13,347 nt of DNA from Pseudomonadota bacterium (lineage in GTDB: Bacteria > Pseudomonadota > Gammaproteobacteria > Burkholderiales > Burkholderiaceae_E), in NCBI GenBank assembly GCA_023389055.1, contig JAEWFA010000041.1, positions 1 through 13,347 of the forward strand, read 5' to 3'. The translations under genes were made by a program, and so were the position numbers. The first letter of the stretch is position 1, and the number at the start of each line of letters is the position of its first letter. Below are positions 1 through 13,220 of this stretch, in pieces. The notes below the pieces were generated by a model, which did not search any database, was not told the origin of the DNA, and saw only the letters and a program-made list of their open reading frames with translations.

Positions 1-23
1 GTTGAGGCGCGCGCGGGCGCGCC

Positions 24-48
24 GCCGCGGCGGAACCACCGCCGCGGC
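24..48 (-). terminator. GC hairpin after the lipoprotein gene (possible terminator)
   Basis: GCCGCGGCGG (24-33) and CCGCCGCGGC (39-48) are perfect 10-bp complements around the loop AACCA, starting 9 bases after the stop codon. No T-run follows on the transcribed strand within the window, so an intrinsic terminator is not proven. It could also be a pause site or a 3'-end stabiliser. Positions 1-23 hold only GC-rich sequence with no feature I can name. Confidence 0.5.
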
Positions 49-56
49 CGACGCCC

Positions 57-807
57 TCACTTCCCGACGTCGTACTCGACGAGTTCCTGCACGATCCCGA
101 GGTCGCGCGAACCGTCGGGCCGACGAAGGTCGACCTCGAGCCGCACCCAGGTTCCCACCGCCGGCGCATACCAGTAGGTGGTGCGCACGTCGCCCGATCG
201 GTCCACCGGCCGTCCCTGCTCGATCACCGGGCGGCTCCAGCGTCCTTCATGCGAGACGCGCAGCGTCTCGAACCGGCCGGCGGGTGTCGAGACCGTCTCG
301 ATTCCGTCGACGCGGGCGCGATAGCGATAGGTGGTCACGACGTCCCGCTCGCGCCCGCCGAGCCAGTACTCGTATTCCCAGGTCTTGCCGACCGTCAGCG
401 GAAAGACGAGCGCCTTGATGTCGCCGCGCGAGCGGGTGTTCGGCTCGAGGTGCCAGACCGAACGCTTGACGGTGCGCGTCTGCGTGGCGCCGCTGGGCCG
501 CCGCGTGACCGGATGCAACGCGACCTGCCGCAGTTCGGCGCGATCGCCGCCCACCTGCGTGACGACGCGCTCGATCACCGTCGTGTCGTCGGAAGCATTC
601 TCGCCGACCTCGTGCGCCGACCAGACCCAGCGGTCGCCGACCCGCAGATCGGGACGCGCCACCGGCAGCGAGAATCCTTCGGCGCGTTCGACGACCTGGC
701 CGCGCGCGCCGACCGCAGGCGCGCCCACCGGAAACTGCGCGCACGCCGACAGCGCCAGCGCCGCGCCGACGGCCAGCGCGGCGCACCAGCGCGCCGCGCC
801 GCGTCGC

Positions 808-827
<20 letters not shown>
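57..827 (-). CDS. Predicted lipoprotein of unknown function
   Basis: The product is 256 aa. A basic N-region (residues 1-14) and a hydrophobic stretch (15-26) lead to the lipobox LSAC, with the acceptor cysteine at C29; Ala at +2 predicts outer-membrane rather than inner-membrane retention. The mature part is rich in beta-strand-like segments with Trp and Tyr motifs: VGDRWVW, LTVGKTWEYEYW, VSTPAGRFETLRV and TTYWYAPAVGTWVRLE. Such repeats occur in many uncharacterised periplasmic proteins of Burkholderiales, but I do not recognise a named family. The start at 827 overlaps the rpoC end by 20 bases in another frame and has no clear ribosome-binding site, so translational coupling to rpoC is likely. 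The gene has no obvious link to RNA polymerase. Confidence 0.8.
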
Positions 828-5049
<4,222 letters not shown>

Positions 5050-5055
5050 GAACGA

Positions 5056-5060
5056 CTCCT
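5056..5060 (-). promoter_or_regulatory. Ribosome-binding site of rpoC
   Basis: AGGAG lies 6 bases before the rpoC ATG at 5049, inside the 31-base rpoB-rpoC gap. The short gap and good site fit near-equal synthesis of beta and beta-prime. Confidence 0.8.
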
Positions 5061-5080
5061 GATCCTGTCGTGCGATGCGC

Positions 5081-9202
<4,122 letters not shown>

Positions 9203-9206
9203 GAAC

Positions 9207-9211
9207 ACTCC
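9207..9211 (-). promoter_or_regulatory. Ribosome-binding site that decides the rpoB start
   Basis: GGAGT lies 4 bases before the ATG at 9202. The reading frame stays open for 81 more codons upstream, through the hairpins, but only this ATG has a ribosome-binding site and gives the family N-terminus (YSFTEKKRIRKSFAKR). Confidence 0.8.
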
Positions 9212-9242
9212 GTGTCTAGCGGGAGACGAGGGGGATGCGGCG

Positions 9243-9263
9243 GCGACCCGGGACGGGGGTCGC
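9243..9263 (-). promoter_or_regulatory. Hairpin 4, in the rpoB leader
   Basis: GCGACCC (9243-9249) and GGGTCGC (9257-9263) form a perfect 7-bp stem with a 7-base loop. It ends 40 bases before the rpoB start and leaves the ribosome-binding site free. Confidence 0.45.
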
Positions 9264-9303
9264 GCGAGAGGCGATTGCGAGGGGCGAGGGCGCCGATGAG
9301 AAG

Positions 9304-9320
9304 GCCCCGCGCTGCGGGGC
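9304..9320 (-). terminator. Attenuator-like hairpin between rplL and rpoB
   Basis: GCCCCGC and GCGGGGC form a 7-bp all-G/C stem with a 3-base loop; on the transcript CUUCUCAU follows. The tail is pyrimidine-rich but not a proper U-tract, so a weak or partial terminator (attenuator) is more likely than full termination. That would lower rpoBC output relative to rplL, as in E. coli. The role is an inference. Confidence 0.5.
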
Positions 9321-9323
9321 GTC

Positions 9324-9340
9324 CCGGAACGACTTTCCGG
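9324..9340 (-). promoter_or_regulatory. rplL-rpoB gap hairpin 2
   Basis: CCGGAA (9324-9329) and TTCCGG (9335-9340) form a 6-bp stem with a 5-base loop, immediately upstream (in transcription) of the attenuator-like hairpin. Confidence 0.4.
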
Positions 9341-9362
9341 ACATCGAGGCTCCGGATAACGG

Positions 9363-9393
9363 GGTTTGCCGGCGTCTCGCGAGTCGGCAAACC
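9363..9393 (-). promoter_or_regulatory. rplL-rpoB gap hairpin 1 (9-bp stem)
   Basis: GGTTTGCCG (9363-9371) and CGGCAAACC (9385-9393) are perfect complements around a 13-base loop that contains the palindrome CTCGCGAG. This is the most upstream of four hairpins between rplL and rpoB. In E. coli this gap has an RNase III processing hairpin and an attenuator; equivalence here is inferred from location. Confidence 0.55.
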
Positions 9394-9497
9394 GCGTTCC
9401 CGTGCAGCGCACGGAAGACGCGGGCGCAACCCGGCCGGCACGCACGCCCTGGCGGGCGGGCGGTGGACACGGGTTGCCGGCGGGAAAGCGACAACGC

Positions 9498-9875
9498 TTA
9501 CTTGATCTCCACTTTCGCGCCGGCGTCGTCGAGCTGCTTCTTCAGCGCCTCGGCGTCGGCCTTCGGGATGCCTTCCTTGACGGGCTTCGGCGCGCCGTCG
9601 ACCAGGTCCTTGGCCTCCTTCAGGCCCAGGCCGGTGGCCGCGCGGACGACCTTGATCACCTCGACTTTCTTCTCGCCCGCGCCGAGCAGCATCACGGTGA
9701 ATTCGGTCTGCTCTTCGGCGGCGGGCGCGGCGGCAGCGGCAGCCGGCGCAGCAGCCACGGCGGCGGCCGCGGCCGACACGCCGAACTTGTCTTCCATCTG
9801 CTTGATCAGCTCGGACAGCTCGAGCACGGTCATGCCGGCGATCGCGTCGAGAATCTCTTCTTTGTTCAGTGCCAT
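9498..9875 (-). CDS. rplL: 50S ribosomal protein L7/L12
   Basis: The product is 125 aa, a normal length. The N-terminal dimerisation domain (about 1-33) reads MALNKEEILDAIAGMTVLELSEL. A flexible hinge made almost entirely of Ala, Pro and Val lies at about 34-54. The globular C-terminal domain (55-125) has TGLGLKEAKDLVDGAPKPVK at residues 81-100, the helix pair that contacts EF-Tu, EF-G and other translational GTPases. L7/L12 is the only multi-copy ribosomal protein, so it needs more expression than rpoBC downstream. This fits the hairpin-rich 295-base gap that separates it from rpoB. GGAG lies about ten bases upstream of the ATG at 9875. Confidence 0.98.
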   Translation of the reverse strand: MALNKEEILDAIAGMTVLELSELIKQMEDKFGVSAAAAAVAAAPAAAAAAPAAEEQTEFTVMLLGAGEKKVEVIKVVRAATGLGLKEAKDLVDGAPKPVKEGIPKADAEALKKQLDDAGAKVEIK

Positions 9876-9944
9876 TTCTCGGTTACTCCGTACGGTTCGG
9901 TTCGATTGCGTTCGTGGAAATCGGATCGATCGTTCGCCGCGAGC

Positions 9945-10475
9945 TCAGGCGCCCGCCTGCTCCTTCTGGTCGCGCACGGCGGCCAGGGTGCGGGCAAAAC
10001 GCGCCGGCACCTCGTTGAGCGTGCGAACGAACTGGGCGACGGGTGCCTGCATCGTGCCGAGCAGCTTCGCCAGCAACTCGTCGCGGCTGGGCATCGTCGC
10101 AAGTGCCTTCACGCCGCTCTCGTCGAGAACGGCGTTCGGCATTGCGCCTGCCTTCAGCTGCAGCTTGTCGTTGCCCTTGGCGAAGTCGTTCAGCACCTTC
10201 GCGGCCGACACCGGATCGCTCGAGAAGCCGTAGATGAGCGGACCGACCATGCGGTCGGACAGCCCCTCGAACGGCGTCCCAACGACGGCGCGGCGCGCGA
10301 GCGTGTTCTTCAACACGCGCAGGTACACGCCCTGCCCCCGCGCCTGCTTGCGCAGCGCGGTGATCGCTCCGACTTCCAGACCTCGGTACTCGGCGACGAC
10401 GATCGCCTGTGCCTTCGCCACCTCGGCGCAGACCTCGGCGACCACGGTCGCTTTCGCTTCTCGGTTCAGAGCCAT
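9945..10475 (-). CDS. rplJ: 50S ribosomal protein L10
   Basis: The product is 176 aa, about ten longer than E. coli L10 (165). The N-terminal rRNA-binding domain is recognisable: MALNREAKATVVAEV, then AEYRGLEVGAITALR and YLRVLKNTLARRAV, followed by GPLIYGFSSDPVSAAKVLNDFAK. The C-terminal helix that carries L7/L12 dimers (about 140-176) includes LLGTMQAPVAQFVRTLNEVP and ends RTLAAVRDQKEQAGA; the extra length is here. L10 anchors the L7/L12 stalk on 23S rRNA, and the L10-L7/L12 complex commonly represses translation of its own mRNA. GGAAG five bases before the ATG at 10475 supports the start. rplL follows after 69 bases. Confidence 0.97.
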   Translation of the reverse strand: MALNREAKATVVAEVCAEVAKAQAIVVAEYRGLEVGAITALRKQARGQGVYLRVLKNTLARRAVVGTPFEGLSDRMVGPLIYGFSSDPVSAAKVLNDFAKGNDKLQLKAGAMPNAVLDESGVKALATMPSRDELLAKLLGTMQAPVAQFVRTLNEVPARFARTLAAVRDQKEQAGA

Positions 10476-10491
10476 TGCTTCTTCCAGAATG

Positions 10492-10504
10492 GGCGCTTCG
10501 CGCC
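10492..10504 (-). promoter_or_regulatory. Small hairpin beside the rplJ ribosome-binding site
   Basis: GGCGC (10492-10496) and GCGCC (10500-10504) pair around a 3-base loop, GAA on the transcript. The hairpin ends 6 bases before the likely ribosome-binding site GGAAG (10481-10485), which is 5 bases from the rplJ ATG. It could affect ribosome access, but this is inference. Confidence 0.35.
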
Positions 10505-10508
10505 AGGG

Positions 10509-10609
10509 GAAGGTGAAGGGTGAAGGGTGAAGGGTGAAGGGGAAACGCGCGCAGTACGCCGCAGCCGAGGCTTTTCCCCTTCACCCTTCACCCTTTACCC
10601 TTCACCCTC
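10509..10609. repeat. Heptamer inverted-repeat element, copy A (rplJ leader)
   Basis: The left arm contains GAAGGT (10509-10514), three GAAGGGT units (10515-10535), GAAGGGG and AAA (to 10545). The right arm (10573-10609) contains TTT, CCCCTTC, ACCCTTC, ACCCTTT, ACCCTTC and ACCCTC. The core stem 10515-10545 with 10573-10603 pairs at 30 of 31 positions around a 27-base loop. The block GCCGAGGCTTTTCCCCTT (10564-10581) is identical in copy B at 13267-13284, in the same orientation. Each arm also fits a G-quadruplex motif (G3, TGAA or TAAA, repeated), one per strand. The element lies between the structured part of the rplJ leader and the rplJ ribosome-binding site. Confidence 0.88.
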
Positions 10610-10614
10610 TTCCT

Positions 10615-10641
10615 GCTCACGAAGTGAGCCCGACAAAAAAA
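10615..10641 (-). promoter_or_regulatory. Perfect 6-bp hairpin and T7 tract in the rplJ leader
   Basis: GCTCAC (10615-10620) and GTGAGC (10624-10629) pair around a 3-base loop. On the transcribed strand a run of seven T (10635-10641) precedes the hairpin, so the order is U-tract then hairpin, opposite to an intrinsic terminator. The run is preceded by a direct repeat of CGGAACG (in minus-strand reading) rather than by a clear stem. It is a leader feature of unknown role, 6 bases upstream of repeat copy A. Confidence 0.4.
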
Positions 10642-10742
10642 GGCGTTCCGAGTCCGAGTCGTTCCGAATAGGTCCTGCGAGACCGCTCGATGAAACTCTG
10701 ATTTCGGGGTTCGCCATCTGCGCAGGGTGCGGGCTTCGCTTC

Positions 10743-10754
10743 GCACTTGCGTGC
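10743..10754 (-). promoter_or_regulatory. GCAA-tetraloop hairpin in the rplJ leader
   Basis: The minus strand reads GCAC GCAA GTGC, a 4-bp stem capped by a GNRA-class tetraloop. It lies in the rplA-rplJ gap between the long-range structure and the repeat element. It is short and could be chance, but it adds to the impression of a structured leader. Confidence 0.35.
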
Positions 10755-10810
10755 TCGGCTCGGATCGCGGATTAAGGCCTGGGGCCCTTCGGCCTTCGGC
10801 TCCCTGCGGT

Positions 10811-10887
10811 CTTTGACAACCCGCGAACCCGCTGCCTTGCCTGGCGGGAGATCCCGCTCGACTCGACGGCCGGTTCGCGGCCCAAAG
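10811..10887 (-). promoter_or_regulatory. Long-range RNA structure at the head of the rplJ leader
   Basis: A 9-bp inverted repeat, CCGCGAACC (10821-10829) and GGTTCGCGG (10872-10880), is extended outward across a 2-by-5 internal loop by CTTTG (10811-10815) with CAAAG (10883-10887). Nested inside is GCGGG (10844-10848) with CCCGC (10853-10857) around a 4-base loop. It lies 43 bases after the rplA stop in the 455-nt rplA-rplJ gap. In E. coli this gap holds the leader where the L10-L7/L12 complex represses rplJL translation. The pairings are seen directly; assignment as the L10 site is inferred from position. Confidence 0.45.
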
Positions 10888-10930
10888 TTCGTTGTGCTGC
10901 TCTATGCCGCTCTCGATTCGATTGCGCCGT

Positions 10931-11641
10931 TCAGCCCGCCGCGGCGGCAGCGGCGAACGCGCCCGTGTCGATCTTCACGCCGATGCCCATCGTGCTCGAC
11001 ACGGCGACCTTTCGCAGGTAGATGCCCTTCGAGGCAGCCGGCTTGGCGCGATTCAACGCGTCGACCAGCGCACGCAGGTTCGTCTCGAGCTGCTCGACGC
11101 CGAACGACGCACGACCGATCGACGCATGGACGATGCCGGCCTTGTCGGTGCGGTACTGCACCTGGCCCGCCTTGGCGTTCTTCACGGCAGTGACGACGTC
11201 GGGCGTGACCGTGCCGACCTTCGGGTTCGGCATCAACCCGCGCGGACCGAGGATCTGGCCCAGCGTGCCGACGACTTTCATCGCATCGGGCGACGCGACG
11301 ACGACGTCGAAGTTCAGGTTGCCGGCGCGCACCTGCTCGGCGAGGTCTTCCATGCCGACGATATCGGCGCCCGCCGCACGCGCGGCCTCGGCCTTGTCGC
11401 CCTGCGTGAATACCGCGACGCGAACGCTCCTGCCGGTGCCGGCCGGCAGCACGACCGAGCCGCGAACGACCTGGTCGGATTTCTTCGGGTCGACGCCGAG
11501 CTGGACAGCGACGTCGATGGACTCGTCGAACTTCGCCGTGGCGGTGGTCTTCACCGTCTGCAGCGCGTCGACGAGCGCGAAGATCTTCTGCCGGTCCACA
11601 CCGGTGCGGATCGTTTTCTGGCGTTTGCTCAGTCCGGCCAT
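10931..11641 (-). CDS. rplA: 50S ribosomal protein L1
   Basis: The product is 236 aa (E. coli L1 is 234). The start MAGLSKRQKTI and the L1 signature GPRGLMPNPKVGTVT at residues 132-146 identify it. The two-domain L1 layout is kept: domain I is discontinuous (about 1-67 and 160-236) and domain II lies between. A short alanine-rich tail (AFAAAAAAG) closes the protein. L1 forms the mobile stalk of the 50S subunit at the E-site, where it moves deacylated tRNA, and in many bacteria it represses the rplK-rplA mRNA. The frame is open upstream, but the GGAGG ribosome-binding site and the TGATG overlap with rplK fix the ATG at 11641. Confidence 0.98.
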   Translation of the reverse strand: MAGLSKRQKTIRTGVDRQKIFALVDALQTVKTTATAKFDESIDVAVQLGVDPKKSDQVVRGSVVLPAGTGRSVRVAVFTQGDKAEAARAAGADIVGMEDLAEQVRAGNLNFDVVVASPDAMKVVGTLGQILGPRGLMPNPKVGTVTPDVVTAVKNAKAGQVQYRTDKAGIVHASIGRASFGVEQLETNLRALVDALNRAKPAASKGIYLRKVAVSSTMGIGVKIDTGAFAAAAAAG

Positions 11642-12072
11642 CACACGCCCTCCACGAGGATGCCCATGCTCGCCGCGGATCCGGCGATGCTGCGAACGGC
11701 GGCGTCCATGTCGGCCGCGGTGAGGTCGGGCATCTTCGCCTTCGCGATTTCCTCGGCCTGCGCGCGAGTGATCGTTCCGACCTTGTCGGTATGCGGCTTG
11801 GCGGAGCCCTTGTCGATCTTCGCCGCCTTCTTGATGAGCACCGTTGCGGGCGGCGTCTTCATCACGAAGGTGAAGCTCTTGTCGGCGTAGGCGGTGATGA
11901 CGACCGGGATGGGCAAGCCGGGCTCCACCCCCTGCGTCTGCGCGTTGAACGCCTTGCAGAACTCCATGATGTTCAGGCCGCGCTGACCGAGCGCTGGGCC
12001 GATGGGCGGCGCCGGGTTGGCCTTGCCGGCCGGCACCTGCAGCTTCACGTAACCGACGATCTTCTTCGCCAT
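11641..12072 (-). CDS. rplK: 50S ribosomal protein L11
   Basis: The product is 143 aa, close to the 142 of E. coli L11. The N-terminal domain carries the proline-rich loop NPAPPIGPALGQRGLNIMEFC (residues 19-39 region), which forms the thiostrepton and elongation-factor contact surface. The C-terminal RNA-binding domain (about 74-143) includes TPPATVLIKKAAK and the conserved KMPDL and GSAASMGI segments. L11 binds the GTPase-associated region of 23S rRNA and takes part in factor-dependent GTP hydrolysis and the stringent response. The start at 12072 is fixed by family alignment and AGGAG seven bases upstream. Its stop overlaps the rplA start by one base (TGATG). Confidence 0.98.
   Translation of the reverse strand: MAKKIVGYVKLQVPAGKANPAPPIGPALGQRGLNIMEFCKAFNAQTQGVEPGLPIPVVITAYADKSFTFVMKTPPATVLIKKAAKIDKGSAKPHTDKVGTITRAQAEEIAKAKMPDLTAADMDAAVRSIAGSAASMGILVEGV
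11649..11653 (-). promoter_or_regulatory. Strong ribosome-binding site of rplA inside rplK
   Basis: GGAGG lies 7 bases before the rplA ATG (11641), within the last codons of rplK. It fixes the rplA start against the longer open frame that extends upstream to 12109. Confidence 0.8.
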
Positions 12073-12079
12073 GCGATGG

Positions 12080-12084
12080 CTCCT
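12080..12084 (-). promoter_or_regulatory. Ribosome-binding site of rplK
   Basis: AGGAG lies 7 bases before the ATG at 12072. It supports this start over the in-frame ATG at 12195, which would run back through the structured gap into nusG. Confidence 0.8.
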
Positions 12085-12097
12085 GGTGAGTGCGAAC

Positions 12098-12119
12098 GTC
12101 CGGCCCCACGGGACCGGAC
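12098..12119 (-). promoter_or_regulatory. Hairpin in the rplK leader (candidate L1 control site)
   Basis: The minus-strand RNA forms a 9-bp stem (GUCCGG pairing with CCGGAC, then one U-G and two C-G pairs) with a CGUG tetraloop, ending 25 bases before the rplK ATG. In enterobacteria L1 represses its own operon by binding a structured site just upstream of rplK, so this is the obvious candidate here. The hairpin is read from the sequence. I did not verify the L1-specific internal loop, so the role is an inference from position. Confidence 0.4.
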
Positions 12120-12127
12120 TCCTCGAT

Positions 12128-12143
12128 GGGGCGCGCGCGCCCC
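12128..12143 (-). promoter_or_regulatory. GC-rich palindrome just after nusG
   Basis: GGGGCGCGCGCGCCCC is a perfect 16-base palindrome that can fold as a 6-bp stem with a CGCG loop, starting 5 bases after the nusG stop. No U-run follows on the minus strand, so it is not a canonical intrinsic terminator. It may be a pause or mRNA-stability hairpin between nusG and rplK. Confidence 0.4.
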
Positions 12144-12148
12144 GGACT

Positions 12149-12682
12149 TCAGACCTTCTCGACCTGTCCGAACTCGAGCTCCACCGGCGTGGCACGACCG
12201 AAGATCGTGACCGAGACGCGCAGGCGGCTCTTGTCGTAGTTGACTTCCTCGACGTTGCCGTTGAAATCGGTGAACGGGCCCTCGCGAACGCGGACCATCT
12301 CGCCGACCTCGAACAGCGTCTTCGGCCGCGGCTTCTCGACGCCTTCCTGCATCTGCGCCATGATCTTCTCGACCTCCTTCTCGGAGATCGGGCTCGGCCG
12401 GTTGCCGGTGCCGCCGATGAAGCCGGTTACCTTGTTCGTGTGCTTGACGAGATGCCAGGTGGCGTCGTCCATCTCCATCTCGACGAGCACGTAACCCGGG
12501 AAGAAGCGCCGCTCGGTGATGGTGCGCTGCCCGCCCTTCATCTCGACGACTTCCTCGGTGGGCACGAGGACGCGCCCGAACTTCTCGCCCATCCCGGCGC
12601 GGTCGGCGCGCTCCCGGATCGCCCGCGCAACGCTCTTCTCCATTCCGGAGTAGGCGTGCACCACGTACCAGCGCTTGCTCAT
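12149..12682 (-). CDS. nusG: Transcription termination/antitermination factor NusG
   Basis: The product is 177 aa. The N-terminal NGN domain (about residues 1-115) starts KRWYVVHAYSGMEKSVA and contains the conserved RRFFPGYVLVEM segment at 59-70. The C-terminal KOW domain (about 125-177) has VGEMVRVREGPFTDFNG and ends FGRATPVELEFGQVEKV, the surface that contacts ribosomal protein S10 or Rho. NusG binds the RNA polymerase clamp, suppresses pausing, and couples transcription to translation or to Rho termination. The frame is open further upstream, but the family N-terminus begins at the ATG at 12682, which overlaps the secE stop by one base and has GGTGGA upstream inside secE. The next gene, rplK, starts 76 bases after the stop. 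Confidence 0.98.
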   Translation of the reverse strand: MSKRWYVVHAYSGMEKSVARAIRERADRAGMGEKFGRVLVPTEEVVEMKGGQRTITERRFFPGYVLVEMEMDDATWHLVKHTNKVTGFIGGTGNRPSPISEKEVEKIMAQMQEGVEKPRPKTLFEVGEMVRVREGPFTDFNGNVEEVNYDKSRLRVSVTIFGRATPVELEFGQVEKV

Positions 12683-13065
12683 CAACGATTCCACCCGAGA
12701 ATGAGGTCGTACAGCGTGAACTCGAGCGTCTTGTCGACCAGCCACAGGAACAGCGCCATCGCCACGACGAACGCGAAGACGATCAGCGTGACCTGCGTCG
12801 TCTCCTTGCGATCGGGCCAATAGACGCGCTTGGTCTCGCTCCAGGAATCGCGGGAGAACGCGAAGAAGCGCTGCCCCGGCCCCGACGTGTAGGCGATGCC
12901 CGCACCGACGATCAGCCCGGCGAGCACGGCGCCCACGCGCGCGATCGTCGGCTGCTGCGCGAGCCAGTAGAACCCGATGACGCCGGCGACCACCGCCGCC
13001 ACGGCCAGCACGACCTTCGCGCGGTCGGCGCCGCTGGTCACGTTTTCGATCGTCTGATTGGACAT
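12682..13065 (-). CDS. secE: Preprotein translocase subunit SecE
   Basis: The product is 127 aa, the size of the long proteobacterial SecE with three membrane segments. Hydrophobic stretches lie at about residues 17-36, 41-60 and 91-112. Between the second and third is the conserved amphipathic helix and hinge region, with SWSETKRVYWPDRKETTQ at residues 74-91; this W-P-x-R-x-E-T motif is the family hallmark. SecE clamps SecY in the inner-membrane SecYEG translocon that exports unfolded proteins. The gene follows tRNA-Trp and its TGA stop shares one base with the nusG ATG (TGATG), which suggests translational coupling. The ATG at 13065 is the start that gives the expected N-terminus, although its ribosome-binding site is poor. 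Confidence 0.97.
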   Translation of the reverse strand: MSNQTIENVTSGADRAKVVLAVAAVVAGVIGFYWLAQQPTIARVGAVLAGLIVGAGIAYTSGPGQRFFAFSRDSWSETKRVYWPDRKETTQVTLIVFAFVVAMALFLWLVDKTLEFTLYDLILGWNR

Positions 13066-13071
13066 CCGGAT

Positions 13072-13086
13072 GGCCCGATGCGGGCC
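13072..13086 (-). promoter_or_regulatory. Hairpin in the secE leader, next to the start codon
   Basis: On the minus strand GGCCCG and CGGGCC form a perfect 6-bp stem with the loop CAT, ending 6 bases before the secE ATG. No good Shine-Dalgarno sequence lies between the hairpin and the start. The only GAGG (13086-13089) sits at the 5' edge of the stem, so folding would bring it to a normal distance from the ATG. The pairing is seen; the regulatory role is inferred. Confidence 0.4.
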
Positions 13087-13097
13087 CTCATTTCGAA

Positions 13098-13117
13098 TCG
13101 GTTCGACTCGGTTCGAC
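13098..13117. repeat. Tandem 10-bp duplication in the tRNA-Trp/secE gap
   Basis: TCGGTTCGAC occurs twice without interruption (13098-13107 and 13108-13117) in the 64-base gap between tRNA-Trp and secE. A partial third unit, TTTCGAATCG, lies just before it. I cannot assign a function. It could be a simple slippage duplication. Confidence 0.6.
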
Positions 13118-13129
13118 GAGTCACTGCAT

Positions 13130-13205
13130 TGGCAGGGGCAGAGGGAATCGAACCCCCAACCTTCGGTTTTGGAGACCGACGCTCTGCCAGTTGAGCTATG
13201 CCCCT
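13130..13205 (-). tRNA. trnW: tRNA-Trp (anticodon CCA)
   Basis: The minus strand folds into a complete 76-nt cloverleaf: acceptor AGGGGCA with TGCCCCT, D-stem GCTC with GAGC, anticodon stem TCGGT with ACCGA, and a T-stem of GGGGG with CCCTC (one G-U pair) around the loop TTCGATT. The seven-base anticodon loop is CTCCAAA, giving anticodon CCA, which reads UGG (tryptophan). The 3' CCA is encoded (complement at 13130-13132) after discriminator G. The gene lies between tuf and secE, as is normal in betaproteobacteria, and is probably cut out of a tuf-tRNA-secE transcript. The call is secure. Confidence 0.98.
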
Positions 13206-13220
13206 GCTGTTTGAGAAAGA

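Noticed and set aside
9203..9445. An 81-codon N-terminal extension of rpoB
   Set aside because: The frame is open, but it runs through the hairpins, reads as Arg/Pro/Ser-rich, and has no match to the conserved RpoB start; the ribosome-binding site supports the ATG at 9202.
10509..10609. CRISPR array
   Set aside because: The 7-bp units are contiguous, with no unique spacers of 25-40 bases, and are arranged as inverted arms; no cas gene is present.
10660..10700. A sigma-70 type promoter for rplJ (TTTCAT ... TATTCG on the minus strand)
   Set aside because: The spacing is 19 bases and both boxes are poor matches, so it is not better than chance in this leader.
13066..13091. A short upstream reading frame overlapping secE (ATG at 13091)
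   Set aside because: Seventeen codons, no ribosome-binding site, and out of frame with secE; no evidence that it is translated.
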